Assembly (NCBI GenBank): GCA_029194665.1
Contig: JARFXO010000009.1
Location: 1-64,000 of the forward strand
Direction of reading: 5' to 3'
DNA length: 64,000 nt
Origin: Nitrospira sp.
GTDB lineage: Bacteria > Nitrospirota > Nitrospiria > Nitrospirales > Nitrospiraceae
The first letter of the stretch is position 1; the number at the start of each line of letters is the position of its first letter. The translations under genes and the position numbers were made by a program. Shown piece after piece: positions 7,844 through 16,056 of this stretch. The notes beneath the pieces are model-generated. The model was not told where the DNA came from. It saw only the letters and a program-made list of their open reading frames with translations, and made no database searches.

Positions 7844-7867
7844 GGAGTAGCCGGTACGTATTAGCCC

Positions 7868-7921
7868 TTTGCACGCGTCGATGTGATCGTGACGAAGCTG
7901 CTGCCCTACTATGACCGGTAA
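7868..7921 (+). pseudogene. Third PatG_C 3'-end remnant
   Basis: The frame reads FARVDVIVTKLLPYYDR and TAA at 7919-7921, the last residues of the PatG_C protein with TEEFPFL deleted. It lies 27 bp before the next leader ORF (7949), exactly as the remnant at 751-837 lies 27 bp before 865. This suggests that the fragment hitch-hikes with leader ORFs during duplication. Confidence 0.65.
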
Positions 7922-7948
7922 AGTTCACTAACCAAGCGGAGGTACAAA

Positions 7949-8236
7949 ATGAAGACCATGAATATTCCCGGATTTACTGCAGAACAATCGCTGCACCAAA
8001 CGCGTGGATGTTATCATAGTGGCCGGTCAGTCGCAGCACGGCCGGACGCCGTCATCCCTTCGATCCCGGCCTGCGCGAACTGCGATTTCATTCTCGAGAA
8101 TTGCGAGGCAAACGGCTGGAAGCCGCGTGCCGTCTGTAATGCCTGCAATAGAGGCAGGTGCTACTCTGGTGAAGAGAATCCAGGCGGTCACTGCCGATAC
8201 GACCATGCTTCGGGTGGCATCATCTGCGACTTGTGA
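7949..8236 (+). CDS. Leader-type Cys-rich small protein 9
   Basis: 95 residues; ATG 7949 with GCGGAGG 7 bp upstream. Leader NIPGFTAEQSLHQTRGCY at residues 5-22. The core contains CANCDFILENCEANGW, VCNACNRGRCY and GGHCRYD and ends ICDL, with nine core Cys. It is the intact counterpart of the nonsense-containing copy at 1866-2153. Confidence 0.6.
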   Translation: MKTMNIPGFTAEQSLHQTRGCYHSGRSVAARPDAVIPSIPACANCDFILENCEANGWKPRAVCNACNRGRCYSGEENPGGHCRYDHASGGIICDL

Positions 8237-8313
8237 GGGCGCGGTGCGATGACACGAAGTAACCGTATCGATTGGGGTTATGAATCGTTGAATCTAGAAA
8301 GAGGAGGTGTGAA

Positions 8314-8568
8314 ATGACCATGCCAGGATTTAGTGCAGAATTATCACTTGGCCCAACTAAGGGGCACTACCGGGTGAGAGCCGCTCTCGAAACATGTTCC
8401 TCAGCTGGCAGCGGACCAATTGCGCCACAATTTCGTTTTCCGGCGACATCGGATCCAGATTTGGGCGCATATTTAAGATGTATAGCAAATGGCGGGAGCG
8501 AGCTTGTTTGCCGCTTCTTTGGCGGACTTCCTCCCTTCACTATAGGGGGCCGTCTGATCAATCGCTGA
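8314..8568 (+). CDS. Leader-type small protein 10 (paralogue of 2310-2564)
   Basis: 84 residues; ATG 8314 has AGAGGAGGTGTGAA upstream. Leader MPGFSAELSLGPTKGHY; core PIAPQFRFPATSDPDL, then LRCIANGGSELVCRFFGG, ending GGRLINR. It differs from the copy at 2310 by few residues (for example FSAESS to FSAELS, a Cys in ETCSS instead of ETFSS). It ends 69 bp from the convergent zwf stop, and that junction is repeated after the other copy. Confidence 0.6.
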   Translation: MTMPGFSAELSLGPTKGHYRVRAALETCSSAGSGPIAPQFRFPATSDPDLGAYLRCIANGGSELVCRFFGGLPPFTIGGRLINR

Positions 8569-8637
8569 GGAATGATAGAGAGCAAAAGCGCGCTGGTCTA
8601 ACGAGGGCGGACGTGGGTGCCGTCACGGGAGATCTTT

Positions 8638-10185
8638 TTACAGCAGTCGCCAGGTGCGGCCGTCGTTTTGGATCAGCCGGTCTGCTTCCACCGGTCCCCA
8701 GGTGCCGGCTTGATACTCGGGGAGCCAGCGCTGTCCCGACTTGTCCCAAGCTTCGAGGATCTGGGTGATCCAAGCCCAGGAGGCTTCGACGGCATCGCGC
8801 CGCATGAAGCGGGAAGCATCTCCGGCCATCACGTCGAGCAGGAGCCGTTCGTAGGCTTCCGGAGATGGTCTGCCGAAGACCTCGCAGTACTTGAAGCTCA
8901 TCTCGACCGGATGAGTTTGCTCGCGGGTGCCAGGCACGCGGGAGACGATGCGGAGCGTGAGCCCTTCCTCAGGCTGAATTTTTAACGCCAGCACGTTTGG
9001 AGCTTGAGGCGTTTGTCCGCCGGGATTGAAGAGAATCTGAGGGATCTCTTTGAATTGGACGGCGACTTCGCTGGCCCGCAGGGGCAAGGCTTTCCCAGTC
9101 CGCAAGTAGAACGGCACGCCGGACCAACGCCAGTTTTCTACGAAACATTTCACGGCCACGTAGGTTTCAGTGGTGGAGTCCGGCTTCACGCCCTTTTCAC
9201 GGCGATAGCCTGGCACCGGCGTGCCATGGGCCGTCCCCTCCGTGTATTGGGCCCGCACGGTAAACTTGCCCACATCCTTGGCCGTGATGGGCCGCAAGCA
9301 ACGAAGGACTTCCATCTTGGCGTTTCGGACGACGTCCGGATCTAGCGAATAGGGCGGTTCCATCGCGACGAGACAGAGCAATTGAAGCATATGATTCTGG
9401 ATCATGTCCCGCAGCGCGCCAGCTTCTTCATAGTACGTGGCCCTGGTCCCCACGCCTTCGGCTTCGCTGACAGTGATCTGGACGTGGTCGACGTATTTGT
9501 AGTTCCAGATCGGTTCGAAAATGCTGTTGGCGAAACGTACGACCATGAGATTCTGAACCGTCTCTTTGCCCAGATAATGATCGATGCGGAAAATCTGCGA
9601 TTCGTCGAACACGCGTCCGGTCACCTCGTTGATGGCCTGAGCAGAGGCCAAGTCACGCCCGACTGGTTTTTCCACGATGATGCGCGTATAGGGCGGACGA
9701 GTCGCCGGGGTCCCTGCAAGACCGGAACGGGATAAGCCTTCGCAGACTGCGGTAAACGAACTGGGGGGAATGCTCAGATAGAAAATACGATTCCCCGGTA
9801 GTTGAAATCTCCGCTCGAGATCCTCGGCACGTTCCTTTAGTCGGGTATAGGTTTGTGCGTCGTCATTTCCTCCCGCCAAATAAAATAGGTGCTGAGAAAA
9901 GGCGTTCCACTTCTCTTCGATTAAAGCCTGCCGGGAATGTTTGACCACGCCGTCTCGGACGCTGGCTCGGAACTCGTCATCGCTCATGGGGGTGCGGCCT
10001 AAGCCGAGCACGACGTAGTTCGACGGCAGCAATCCGTCGAGAAGCAGATTGTAGACCGCGGGGATAAGGCGTCTGCGGGCTAGATCTCCCGAGCCGCCGA
10101 AAATCACCAACGTACAAGGTTCGAAGGACGGCAGCGGTTCTTGGGCAGGACTGATGTCGATCCGTTGACTAGTCGTGTGGGCCAT
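8638..10185 (-). CDS. zwf: Glucose-6-phosphate 1-dehydrogenase
   Basis: 515 residues, about the usual family length. It oxidises glucose-6-phosphate to 6-phosphogluconolactone, the entry of the oxidative pentose phosphate path. Motifs: NAD(P)-binding GGSGDLARRR near residue 30, EKPVG near 172 and the active-site RIDHYLGKE near 200. A second ATG was chosen as start (10185) because GGAGG lies 5 bp before it; an in-frame ATG four codons upstream (10197) is the alternative. It is followed on the same strand order by gnd upstream (10388-11281), the next oxidative enzyme. Its 3' tail is duplicated twice at 2634 and 3544. Confidence 0.95.
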   Translation of the reverse strand: MAHTTSQRIDISPAQEPLPSFEPCTLVIFGGSGDLARRRLIPAVYNLLLDGLLPSNYVVLGLGRTPMSDDEFRASVRDGVVKHSRQALIEEKWNAFSQHLFYLAGGNDDAQTYTRLKERAEDLERRFQLPGNRIFYLSIPPSSFTAVCEGLSRSGLAGTPATRPPYTRIIVEKPVGRDLASAQAINEVTGRVFDESQIFRIDHYLGKETVQNLMVVRFANSIFEPIWNYKYVDHVQITVSEAEGVGTRATYYEEAGALRDMIQNHMLQLLCLVAMEPPYSLDPDVVRNAKMEVLRCLRPITAKDVGKFTVRAQYTEGTAHGTPVPGYRREKGVKPDSTTETYVAVKCFVENWRWSGVPFYLRTGKALPLRASEVAVQFKEIPQILFNPGGQTPQAPNVLALKIQPEEGLTLRIVSRVPGTREQTHPVEMSFKYCEVFGRPSPEAYERLLLDVMAGDASRFMRRDAVEASWAWITQILEAWDKSGQRWLPEYQAGTWGPVEADRLIQNDGRTWRLL

Positions 10186-10228
10186 CGACGCCTCCATAGA
10201 ATTGCGATCAGAGAGTTATTGCCATAAT

Positions 10229-10304
10229 CCGTTCGCCCTGAGTCTGTCGAAGGGCGTGTAATTTCAGGCAGGTTCGTGCTTGGTTCGACAAGCTCACCAC
10301 GAAC
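10229..10304. repeat. REP-like repeat, copy 1
   Basis: Two palindromic half elements: ccgttcgccctgag...gaagggcg and ggttcgacaagctcaccacg. The same words recur at 15942-16020 and 18881-18973. They lie in the zwf-gnd gap. Confidence 0.6.
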
Positions 10305-10387
10305 GTATCTCTAGGACACAACGCTTCGAAGGACTTGAAAAGTCCGCCAGCCGCGAAGTGTTGACACCTGTTCATGGGGCCGGGCTG

Positions 10388-11281
10388 TTATCGCCGGACG
10401 GCGTGGCCACCGAAGGCATTCCGCAGGGCTGCCAGCATTTTTTCGGCAAACGATTCCTCCTGTCTCGATCGAAACCGCGTGAAGAGCGCCGCCGTGAGGG
10501 TGGGAACCGGCACATCCTTCTCGATGGCATCGGCGATCATCCAACGGCCTTCTCCGGAGTCTTGAACATACCCTTTGAGTTTATCCAGCTTTTGGTCGTC
10601 CTTGAGCGCGCTCGCGGCCAACTCCAAGAGCCAGGATCGAACGACGCTCCCGTGCATCCACAAGTCGGCCACGCGCGCGAGGTCCAACTTGTACTCGCTC
10701 TTCGACATCAACTCAAATCCTTCGGCATAGCCTTGCATCATGCTGTACTCGATGCCGTTGTGGACCATCTTCACATAGTGGCCGGCCCCGACCGCGCCGA
10801 CGTGGGCCCAACCGTTTTCAGGCGCCAAGGTCTTCAATACCGGCTCAAGCCGTTTGACGGCTGCGTCTTCTCCGCCGACCATGAGACAATAGCCGACTTT
10901 CAATCCCCAGATCCCTCCGCTGGTTCCCGCGTCGACATAGTGGATGCCCTTTTTCTTCAGCTCGGCAGCCCGCCGCACATCGTCGTGAAATCTTGTATTT
11001 CCACCGTCCACGATGCTGTCGCCGGATTGCAACAGCGCAACCACGGCCTGGATGGTTTCTTCAGTAGGGGCTCCGGACGGAACCATCACCCAGACGGCGC
11101 GCGGAGCGCTCAACTTTCCGACAAGATCGGAGAGGGACGAAGATCCGACGCAGCCCTGGCTCTCAGCCTGTTTGATCAACTCGTTGGATCGGTCATACAC
11201 CACCACGCGGTGTTGATCGCGCCGAAGGCGGGTCACCATATTCATCCCCATCTTGCCGAGTCCGATAAATCCCAGTTCCAT
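10388..11281 (-). CDS. gnd: 6-phosphogluconate dehydrogenase, decarboxylating (short form)
   Basis: 297 residues, the short bacterial class (about 300) rather than the 470-residue class. It converts 6-phosphogluconate to ribulose-5-phosphate and CO2. N-terminal Rossmann motif GFIGLGKMGMNM at residues 4-15, substrate signature GTSGGIWGLKVG near 125 and catalytic KMVHNGIEY near 180. Start ATG 11281 was chosen because GGAG lies 7 bp upstream and family members begin at MELGFIG; ten codons of upstream frame are open but lack support. It lies upstream of zwf, separated by a REP-like repeat. The short class is usually NAD-linked (family knowledge). Confidence 0.93.
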   Translation of the reverse strand: MELGFIGLGKMGMNMVTRLRRDQHRVVVYDRSNELIKQAESQGCVGSSSLSDLVGKLSAPRAVWVMVPSGAPTEETIQAVVALLQSGDSIVDGGNTRFHDDVRRAAELKKKGIHYVDAGTSGGIWGLKVGYCLMVGGEDAAVKRLEPVLKTLAPENGWAHVGAVGAGHYVKMVHNGIEYSMMQGYAEGFELMSKSEYKLDLARVADLWMHGSVVRSWLLELAASALKDDQKLDKLKGYVQDSGEGRWMIADAIEKDVPVPTLTAALFTRFRSRQEESFAEKMLAALRNAFGGHAVRR

Positions 11282-11415
11282 TAGAGAGCTCCTTGGTTTG
11301 TGGCTTATCACGGTCGATGCGATGGTCGTTGATCGATCTACAGGCAGGTGTGGTTCCTCTCACCGTATGTGCGAAACACTTTCCCTACGCGGAGACGGCC
11401 GGTTGAATGTTCCGG

Positions 11416-12198
11416 TCAGTCGATACGAGCAGGATTCGGGACATCCTTAAAAAGGAGATCGGCAAACTGCCGGCCGAAATTGAGCCGCTCGGGGAGGGTG
11501 GCGGCCGTCAGAAATTGTCCGGCCAGGTCGGCGAGCGCCGGCTCCCGCGAAAACATGAACCGGTGAACATCCACCGGGGCGACCAACCAAAACCCTCTCA
11601 ACCGAAAAAACGCCGAGATGCAATCCTCGTAAAACAGCATCAATAGATAGTGGGCCGTTCCAGGCTTGTCCATGAAGTCCTGCGTCTTGCCCAACAGGTG
11701 ATAGCACTCGGCTTTGAGGCGAATTTGTTCATTGATCGAAGCCGGTGGAGGACCCTGGCGAAAGCGCTGGTGGACCGTTTCGATCAAATTCGCACAGATC
11801 CCGTCGTGATCGAAAAGGATTCTGCCTTTTCGAAGCAGCGAGGGGAGCCGAAGCGAGTACGCGAGATCCTCCTCGACGGAGTGGTGGCCGTGGTAGCGAA
11901 TATCCGCCATGCGATCGCCGACGCGGATGATTTCATGGCTGTCGGCTTCCCCCTTGACAAGGGCGATCAGATCGATATCGCTATGAGAAGTCACGGCCCT
12001 CCGAGCCCCCGATCCGACGAGTATGATGCCGACCAGGTCACCCCCCCTTCGGCCTTTGATATGCCGCAGCGCGATGTCTAAACTGTCCTCAAAACCCGGG
12101 GGAGGCGGTGATTCCGGCTGCTCCGGCGGTTCCGGGACTTCGAGCAGCTCGGCATTCAGCTCTTCACGAGTGGGAGTGCTTGTCGTGGTGGAGTCCAT
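11416..12198 (-). CDS. Nucleotidyltransferase-domain protein
   Basis: 260 residues. A Pro/Glu-rich segment (EPPEQPESPPPP, about 23-34) precedes a pol-beta-type nucleotidyltransferase core with VGSGARRAVTSHSDIDL (Gly-Ser at 62-63, Asp at 74 and 76 as metal ligands). The C-terminal 130 residues are helical and contain KAECYHLLGKTQDFM. Such minimal nucleotidyltransferases add nucleotides to proteins or small molecules, but the substrate is unknown here. It is not paired with a HEPN gene, although the C-terminal helices could play that part. Same strand as gnd, 134 bp upstream. Confidence 0.7.
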   Translation of the reverse strand: MDSTTTSTPTREELNAELLEVPEPPEQPESPPPPGFEDSLDIALRHIKGRRGGDLVGIILVGSGARRAVTSHSDIDLIALVKGEADSHEIIRVGDRMADIRYHGHHSVEEDLAYSLRLPSLLRKGRILFDHDGICANLIETVHQRFRQGPPPASINEQIRLKAECYHLLGKTQDFMDKPGTAHYLLMLFYEDCISAFFRLRGFWLVAPVDVHRFMFSREPALADLAGQFLTAATLPERLNFGRQFADLLFKDVPNPARID

Positions 12199-12288
12199 AC
12201 CTGTCTCTGATCATGTGAATAGTATTCGGAAACCAGATCACTCGAACAGATTCTATGGATCGAGGACTATCGTGTCAACGCCGAACGA

Positions 12289-13320
12289 TCAACCGGCGAG
12301 GACCTTGGCAAAGACGGCCGCGGCTTCGTCGATCTGCTTGTCCGTGATCTGCAGATGAGTCACCGCCCGATAGCTCTGTCCTCCGACGGCGTTGATGAGT
12401 ACGCCCCGCTCTTTGAGCGCGGCCACCAGTTGGGCCGGAGAGCGATGCTCGTCAAGAATATCGAAAATCACGATATTGGTCTCCACGTGCTGCGGTGCAA
12501 TCTGGATTGCCGGAATTTGCTGCAGCAGTCGAGCAAGTTTTTTCGCATGGTCATGGTCGGTCTTGAGTCGAGCGACATGCCGCTCCAAGGCATAGATGCC
12601 GGCTGCGGCCAGAATGCCCGCTTGGCGCATCGCGCCTCCATACATGCGGCGGAAGCGCCGTGCGCGATCGATGAGTCGCTGGTCGTTGGAGATCAGCAAT
12701 GATCCAACGGGGGCTCCCAGCCCCTTCGAGAGACAGAGTGAGACGGTTTCGAAGTGCTGGGCATAGGCCGTCGGAGGCAAGGTAGTGGCGGCCACGGCGT
12801 TGAAGAGCCTGGCCCCGTCGAGGTGCATGGGAATGCCGTGTCTCACGGCGAGGGCTCGGATTTTTTCGATCGTGGAGAGCGGATAAATCGTGCCGCCTCC
12901 GGCATTGTGCGTGTTCTCTATGCAGATCAAGGCCGTCGTGATGCTGTGCGGATCGTTCGGCCTGATGGCGGCTTCCACCTGCTCGCCAGTCATGACCCCT
13001 CGCTCCCCGATCACCCAATGAAGTTGCACGCCGGCCAGCGCCCCGGCTGCTCCCTGTTCATAGCGAACGACATGACTCTTACTCTCGACGATGATCTCCT
13101 GCCCCGGCTGGGTCTGCGACCGGATCGCCAGCTGATTGGCCATGGTGCCGGAGGGGACGAAGAGGGCAAACCGCTTGCCGAGCATGGTCGCCGCCATGTC
13201 TTGGAGGCGATTGACGCTCGGGTCTTCGCCATAGACGTCATCGCCGACTTCCGCATGCGCCATGGCTTTCCGCATCTCGTCCGTCGGCTTGGTGACGGTA
13301 TCGCTACGAAGGTCGATCAT
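12289..13320 (-). CDS. ltaE: Low-specificity L-threonine aldolase
   Basis: 343 residues. PLP enzyme that splits L-threonine or allo-threonine to glycine and acetaldehyde. Starts [17 protein letters not shown], the diagnostic opening. PLP contacts include [10 protein letters not shown] (Asp168, Arg171) and the Schiff-base Lys199 in [12 protein letters not shown]. Full length. Its start lies 12 bp from the edge of a 215-bp inverted-repeat element, which therefore occupies its promoter region. No operon partner is evident. Confidence 0.93.
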   Translation of the reverse strand: MIDLRSDTVTKPTDEMRKAMAHAEVGDDVYGEDPSVNRLQDMAATMLGKRFALFVPSGTMANQLAIRSQTQPGQEIIVESKSHVVRYEQGAAGALAGVQLHWVIGERGVMTGEQVEAAIRPNDPHSITTALICIENTHNAGGGTIYPLSTIEKIRALAVRHGIPMHLDGARLFNAVAATTLPPTAYAQHFETVSLCLSKGLGAPVGSLLISNDQRLIDRARRFRRMYGGAMRQAGILAAAGIYALERHVARLKTDHDHAKKLARLLQQIPAIQIAPQHVETNIVIFDILDEHRSPAQLVAALKERGVLINAVGGQSYRAVTHLQITDKQIDEAAAVFAKVLAG

Positions 13321-13332
13321 AGCTGCTGCTCC

Positions 13333-13547
13333 TAGGCCACATTATTCATGACAGTTCGTTGCGAAATTGCGGAGTCGCCAGGCGAGACGGGCGCGCGGAG
13401 CCGTGAGGAAGGGAGGCAGACTTGAAACAGTCTGTTGACCGACCGAGCGGCGAGTCCGCCCGCCAACATGGGCCGAAGCCGCATGTTGGCTTGTCGCAGC
13501 GGCGAATCCACAATTGCAGCAGAAGTGTTCATGAATAATGTGGCCTA
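13333..13547. mobile_element. 215-bp MITE-like element with perfect 19-bp terminal inverted repeats
   Basis: Left end taggccacattattcatga (13333-13351); right end (13529-13547) is its exact reverse complement. The interior has secondary palindromes (caacatg...catgttgg) and no plausible gene. The size, terminal repeats and lack of coding fit a non-autonomous element. It fills most of the gap between ltaE and the divergent transporter gene, so it may carry or separate their promoters. Confidence 0.75.
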
Positions 13548-13623
13548 AAAATTCCGTACGGTCTCGGCATTCTAACAGATCTGCCGCTTGCGGGTGAAAG
13601 CATACCTGCTACACTGCGCAGGG

Positions 13624-14895
13624 ATGGGCGTATCCAGTCAACCGATAGTTGATCGATGGGTGAACTCCTTAGGCGCGAAGCGGGACGAGCTTGTTCCGCT
13701 AGCCTGGGCATTCACGTATTTTTTCTGTCTCCTGTGCGGCTACTCCATTCTCCGCCCGGTGCGCGATGAAATGGCCATCGAAGGAGGGTTGAAACATCTC
13801 CCCTGGATGATGACCACAACATTCCTCACCATGCTCGCCGCCACCCCGCTGTTCGGGTGGCTCTCGGCGCGATGCTCGCGCTACCGGCTGCTGCTGACCG
13901 TCTATGCCTTCTTCATCACGAACCTGTTGGCGTTCTATGCGTTGATGACGAGTCATCTGCATCCGGAGTGGGTGGCTCGGGGATTTTTTGTCTGGCTGTC
14001 GGTGTTCAACCTGTTCATCGTGTCGGTTTTCTGGAGTTTCATGGACGATCTGTTCACACCGGAGCAGGGATCACGGCTGTTCGGCGTGATCGCGGCCGGG
14101 GGGAGCAGTGGAGCGTTGCTCGGCCCGCTCTTCACCACGGGCCTCACGATTGTCTTCCCGATTCCGGTGCTGATGGTGGCATCGAGCCTGTTCTTAGGCG
14201 CCTGTATCGGATGCGTGTATCGATTGGAGCGATGGGGGCGGGCACAGACGAACCATCATCGGTCCCAGCAGGGAGAGCCGCTCCACGGCAGCTTTCTCGC
14301 GGGAGTTCGTCTGACCTTTTCGTCTCCCTATCTGCTTGGGATCTGCGGCTATCTGACGATCCTGACCATGACCGCCACGTTTCTGTATCTTGAGCAGACC
14401 CGCTTGGTTTCGGAATATCTGGACCAGCCGGAAGCCCGCACGCGGCTCTTTTCCACCTTGGACTTCACGACAAGCCTCCTGACCTGGACCACGCAGGTAT
14501 TCATGACCAGAAGGCTCATCAGCCGGTTTGGTCTCGTGGCGGCGTTACTGTCCTTGCCGGCGATCAGTCTGGTGGGATTTCTGGGGATCGCCTTATGGCC
14601 GAGCCTGGCGATCTATGTTGTCTTTTCCGTGTTGCGGCGAGTGGGGGAGTATGCGTTATCGAAGCCGGCGCGCGAAGTCTTGTTTACGGTCGTCAGTCGC
14701 GAGGAAAAATATAAGGCCAAGAACTTCATCGATACGGCCATCTCACGCGGCGGCGACGCCTCGACCGCCTGGCTCGTGACTGCGGTGAAGGCCCTCGGGG
14801 CGACCGCCACACACATCGCCTGGGCGATGGTCCCCTTGATGGGACTTTGGGCCTGGCTCGCCACGCTACTGGTCCGTCAGAAGGAGCACATGTAG
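13624..14895 (+). CDS. 12-TM transporter, MFS / NTP-NDP exchanger-like
   Basis: About 423 residues from ATG 13624; an upstream GTG at 13588 is also in frame and neither has a strong ribosome site. The protein is a series of about 12 hydrophobic helices. The first contains FFCLLCGYSILRPVRDEM, the block typical of the MFS/ADP-ATP-translocase-like family, and RLFGVIAAGGSSGALLGPL lies in the middle. A KYKAKNFIDTAISRGGD segment near residue 365 is also characteristic. These proteins sit in the inner membrane. The substrate is not predictable. It stands alone, divergent from ltaE across the MITE-like element. Confidence 0.75.
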   Translation: MGVSSQPIVDRWVNSLGAKRDELVPLAWAFTYFFCLLCGYSILRPVRDEMAIEGGLKHLPWMMTTTFLTMLAATPLFGWLSARCSRYRLLLTVYAFFITNLLAFYALMTSHLHPEWVARGFFVWLSVFNLFIVSVFWSFMDDLFTPEQGSRLFGVIAAGGSSGALLGPLFTTGLTIVFPIPVLMVASSLFLGACIGCVYRLERWGRAQTNHHRSQQGEPLHGSFLAGVRLTFSSPYLLGICGYLTILTMTATFLYLEQTRLVSEYLDQPEARTRLFSTLDFTTSLLTWTTQVFMTRRLISRFGLVAALLSLPAISLVGFLGIALWPSLAIYVVFSVLRRVGEYALSKPAREVLFTVVSREEKYKAKNFIDTAISRGGDASTAWLVTAVKALGATATHIAWAMVPLMGLWAWLATLLVRQKEHM

Positions 14896-14988
14896 TCGCG
14901 CCCTCCGAATGAGAGCAATTGAGATGCTCACTGTGGTTGCCCCTCCTCCTGAAGAGGATTAGAATATGATTTGTTGGGAGGATCAATC

Positions 14989-15330
14989 ATGCCGGCCACA
15001 AGAGTGATACGTCGCCGCACAAGAGAACCAAAGATCATAGTAACCGAGCCTCGGCTGACAATTCTGCTCGCGAAGGATAATGGCCACTTTTGTGCGAAGT
15101 GCCCGGAATTGGATCTAGTGACGGAGCTTCCGACCGCGGATGCTGCGCTTAAGGATTTGATCGAAGCCATTCAGGACTATGCGAAGGAATATCTTCTAGA
15201 ACGCGATCAGTATAGCACGAGCCCCAACCGTGCCCACCATCTGCCCTATGTGGAAGCCATCTCTGCCTGCAAGACGGAGTGGGAATTGCGTACGTTGATC
15301 GAGATCAAGCATGGCCTCGTTCACGTATAG
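14989..15330 (+). CDS. hicB: HicB-type antitoxin
   Basis: 113 residues; ATG 14989 with GGGAGGA 6 bp upstream. The HicB fold is seen in LTILLAKDNGHFCAKCPELD followed by TADAALKDLIEAIQDYAKEYL, the partial RNase-H-like antitoxin domain. The N-terminus is basic (RVIRRRTREPK). The C-terminal part would neutralise the toxin. The gene overlaps the HicA gene by 20 bp, antitoxin first, the less usual order for hicAB but common in environmental bacteria. It would act with HicA as autorepressor (family knowledge). Confidence 0.75.
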   Translation: MPATRVIRRRTREPKIIVTEPRLTILLAKDNGHFCAKCPELDLVTELPTADAALKDLIEAIQDYAKEYLLERDQYSTSPNRAHHLPYVEAISACKTEWELRTLIEIKHGLVHV

Positions 15331-15541
15331 CGATTTCCGTCTGGTACTCAAACACGCCGGCTTTGAAAAACTTCGATCGGAAAAACACGAAACGTGGAGG
15401 AAACTCTTGCCAAATGGGTCGATCTTGCGAGTCCGGATCAGCCATCAGCACAAGCGCGACATACCGAAGTGGCTGTTTCACGAGATGCTTCGACAAGCAG
15501 GGCTGACGCTTGACGAGTTTCGAGCGCTGCTCAATTTGTGA
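15311..15541 (+). CDS. hicA: HicA-type mRNA interferase toxin
   Basis: 76 residues; small basic dsRBD-like protein. FRLVLKHAGFEKLRSEKHETW is the HicA helix-strand start; His26 sits where the family has its catalytic GSHH/GSH motif, although the Gly-Ser is replaced by Glu-Lys. HKRDIPKWLFHEMLRQAGLT matches the family's C-terminal 'eLxkGtlrsILrqaGlt' helix. The reaction is translation-independent mRNA cleavage. It is translationally coupled to HicB. Confidence 0.78.
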   Translation: MASFTYSDFRLVLKHAGFEKLRSEKHETWRKLLPNGSILRVRISHQHKRDIPKWLFHEMLRQAGLTLDEFRALLNL

Positions 15542-15941
15542 CGATACGTGCTCGGCCAAGTCAATGCTGGTTGAGTTGCAGGCGATGCGCCCCCACTGTG
15601 CTGCCCCCAGCATGAGTGAATAGCTTTCCCTCCGGACTTCAGCTACGCCATCACCATCCCGCCCAAACAAGCCTGGTTTTCTAACCCCTCCTACTTATGG
15701 TATCTGTACCGATACAAATCGTATCCCAATCGATACCAGCTATGGCGACCGTCATTCATCGCCGCCGCTCCCATTTCATTCAGCAGGGCCATATTCACTT
15801 TAGGTCTGGGGACTTATGTCAGTCGAGGGAAAAGGGCGGCAGTAGTTCTCGGCGGGCACTGGTATTGCTCAACTTAGAAAGGTGGGCTGTCGGTCTTGAA
15901 TGACACTCAGTACGTTCGCCAGTTCGCGTAGTGACCAGAAG
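15542..15941. other. 400-bp gene-free stretch
   Basis: I see no convincing coding frame here; short open frames lack ribosome sites and family motifs. A repeated word ccgatacaaatcgtatcccaatcgatacc-like palindromic patch lies near 15708-15736 and could be an operator. Otherwise nothing can be supported. Confidence 0.4.
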
Positions 15942-16020
15942 ACCGTTCGTGGTGAGCTTGTCGAACCATGAACGGACCTGGCTAGAGTCACACGCCCTTC
16001 GAGGGCCTCAGGGCGAACGG
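15942..16020. repeat. REP-like repeat, copy 2 (upstream of TIR gene)
   Basis: Contains ccgttcgtggtgagcttg, tcgaaccatgaacgg and, inverted, cgcccttcgag...cagggcgaacgg. Copies lie at 10229-10304 and 18881-18973. This one and copy 3 bracket the TIR-STAND gene in opposite order. Confidence 0.65.
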
Positions 16021-16056
16021 AGTCTGAAAATAACGTTCGGGACGCTCCACGAGGCG

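Noticed and set aside
10280-11284. Plus-strand frame of 334 codons opposite gnd
   Set aside because: Begins in a REP-like repeat and runs antisense to a clear 6-phosphogluconate dehydrogenase.
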